From: an uncultured Oscillospiraceae bacterium
GTDB lineage: Bacteria; Bacillota; Clostridia; Oscillospirales; Oscillospiraceae
Direction of reading: 5' to 3'
Assembly: GCA_910584285.1 (NCBI GenBank)
Contig: CAJTYK010000038.1
Span: forward strand, 1-20,117
Length of the DNA: 20,117 nucleotides
The notes under the pieces were generated by a model. The model saw only the letters and a list, made by a program, of their open reading frames with translations, did no database searches and had not been told where the DNA came from. Each line of letters starts with the position of its first letter. Position 1 is the stretch's first letter. Below, one piece after another: positions 19,691-20,117 of the stretch. Made by a program: the position numbers and the translations under genes.

Positions 19691-20117
19691 ATGTTTGCAA
19701 GAGATATCGGCATTGATCTGGGCACCGCCAGCGTGCTGGTCTATATCAAGGACAAGGGCATTGTCCTGCGGGAGCCGTCGGTGGTGGCGCTGGACAAGAA
19801 CACCGGCAAGCTATTGAAGGTGGGCACCGAGGCTCAGCAGATGCTGGGCAAGACCCCCGGCAACATCGTGGCCATCCGCCCCCTGCGGGAGGGCGTTATC
19901 TCCGACTACGACATGACCGAGCGGATGCTCCGGGAGTTCATCCGCAAGGTGTCCCCCGTCCGGGTGTTCAAGCCCCGGGTGGTGATCTGCGTGCCCTCCG
20001 GCATCACCGAGGTGGAGGAGCGCGCCGTCATCGACGCGGGCATTCAGGCCGGCGCCCGGCGGGTGTACCTCATTGAGGAGCCCCTGGCCGCCGCCATCGG
20101 CGCGGGGGTGGACATCA
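19691..20117 (+). CDS. mreB: MreB/Mbl-type rod-shape-determining actin homologue, N-terminal part
   Basis: 142 codons visible, open at the window end. MFARDIGIDLGTASVLVYIKDKGIVLREPSVVAL is the classic MreB N-terminus, with the phosphate-1 ATP loop DLGTAS at 9-14; further marks are REGVISDYDMTERMLREFI, PRVVICVPSGITEVEERAV and IEEPLAAAIGAG. MreB forms membrane-bound filaments that direct the lateral cell-wall synthesis machinery. Start ATG with AGGAGTG upstream. Whether it is MreB, Mbl or MreBH cannot be decided from this part. It implies a rod-shaped cell. Confidence 0.95.
   Translation, partial: MFARDIGIDLGTASVLVYIKDKGIVLREPSVVALDKNTGKLLKVGTEAQQMLGKTPGNIVAIRPLREGVISDYDMTERMLREFIRKVSPVRVFKPRVVICVPSGITEVEERAVIDAGIQAGARRVYLIEEPLAAAIGAGVDI

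Overview
The window looks like the chromosome of a high-GC member of the Firmicutes, most likely a gut-type Clostridia (Oscillospiraceae-like). This rests on strong AGGAGG-type ribosome binding sites, clear sigma-A promoters with 17-bp spacers, a perfect CIRCE operator before htpG, the walJ-rlmH gene pair and an mreB gene. The genus is inference; no ribosomal RNA or other marker is present to fix it.

Layout. (1) 1-4634, housekeeping: the 5' two-fifths or so of htpG on the minus strand with its sigma-A promoter and CIRCE; a divergent sigma-A promoter driving murA; intrinsic terminators; then walJ, rlmH and an HD-domain phosphohydrolase as an operon that ends in a strong intrinsic terminator (4603-4634). 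(2) 4694-18609, a compact plus-strand block of phage structural genes: shortened small terminase subunit, large terminase subunit, decoration-like protein, major capsid protein, portal, prohead protease, three connector/completion proteins, contractile tail sheath, tail tube, tail assembly chaperone with a -1 frameshift product, a minisatellite-bearing protein, LysM tail protein, gpD-like hub, gpV-like spike, gp25-like, gp47/J-like and gpI/DUF2313-like baseplate proteins. Most neighbours overlap by 1-14 nt (ATGA, TTGA, GTGA, TGATG), so the block is probably translated as one coupled operon. (3) 18610-20117: a strong promoter, an apparent roughly 300-nt structured noncoding RNA with its own terminator, a small dimeric alpha/beta-barrel protein gene and the 5' part of mreB with its own promoter.

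The phage block is the main interest. It has a packaging motor, capsid and contractile tail/baseplate, but within the window it lacks an integrase, repressor, replication genes, lysis genes, tail fibres and a recognisable tape-measure protein, and no att repeats or tRNA were seen at its edges. It sits directly between core chromosomal genes and matches their high GC. Together with a small terminase subunit that appears to lack a DNA-binding domain, this suggests a domesticated phage remnant, possibly a gene-transfer-agent-like or PBSX-like particle system. A decayed prophage is the plain alternative.

Four structural features stand out that gene calling alone would miss: a -1 frameshift signal (A AAA AAA followed by a 12-bp stem and a possible 7-bp pseudoknot) in the chaperone gene; a duplicated ~250-nt hairpin-rich element in two intergenic gaps of the phage operon, whose copies differ by base changes that preserve pairing; a separate multi-stem element between the sheath and tube genes; and the orphan noncoding RNA before mreB.
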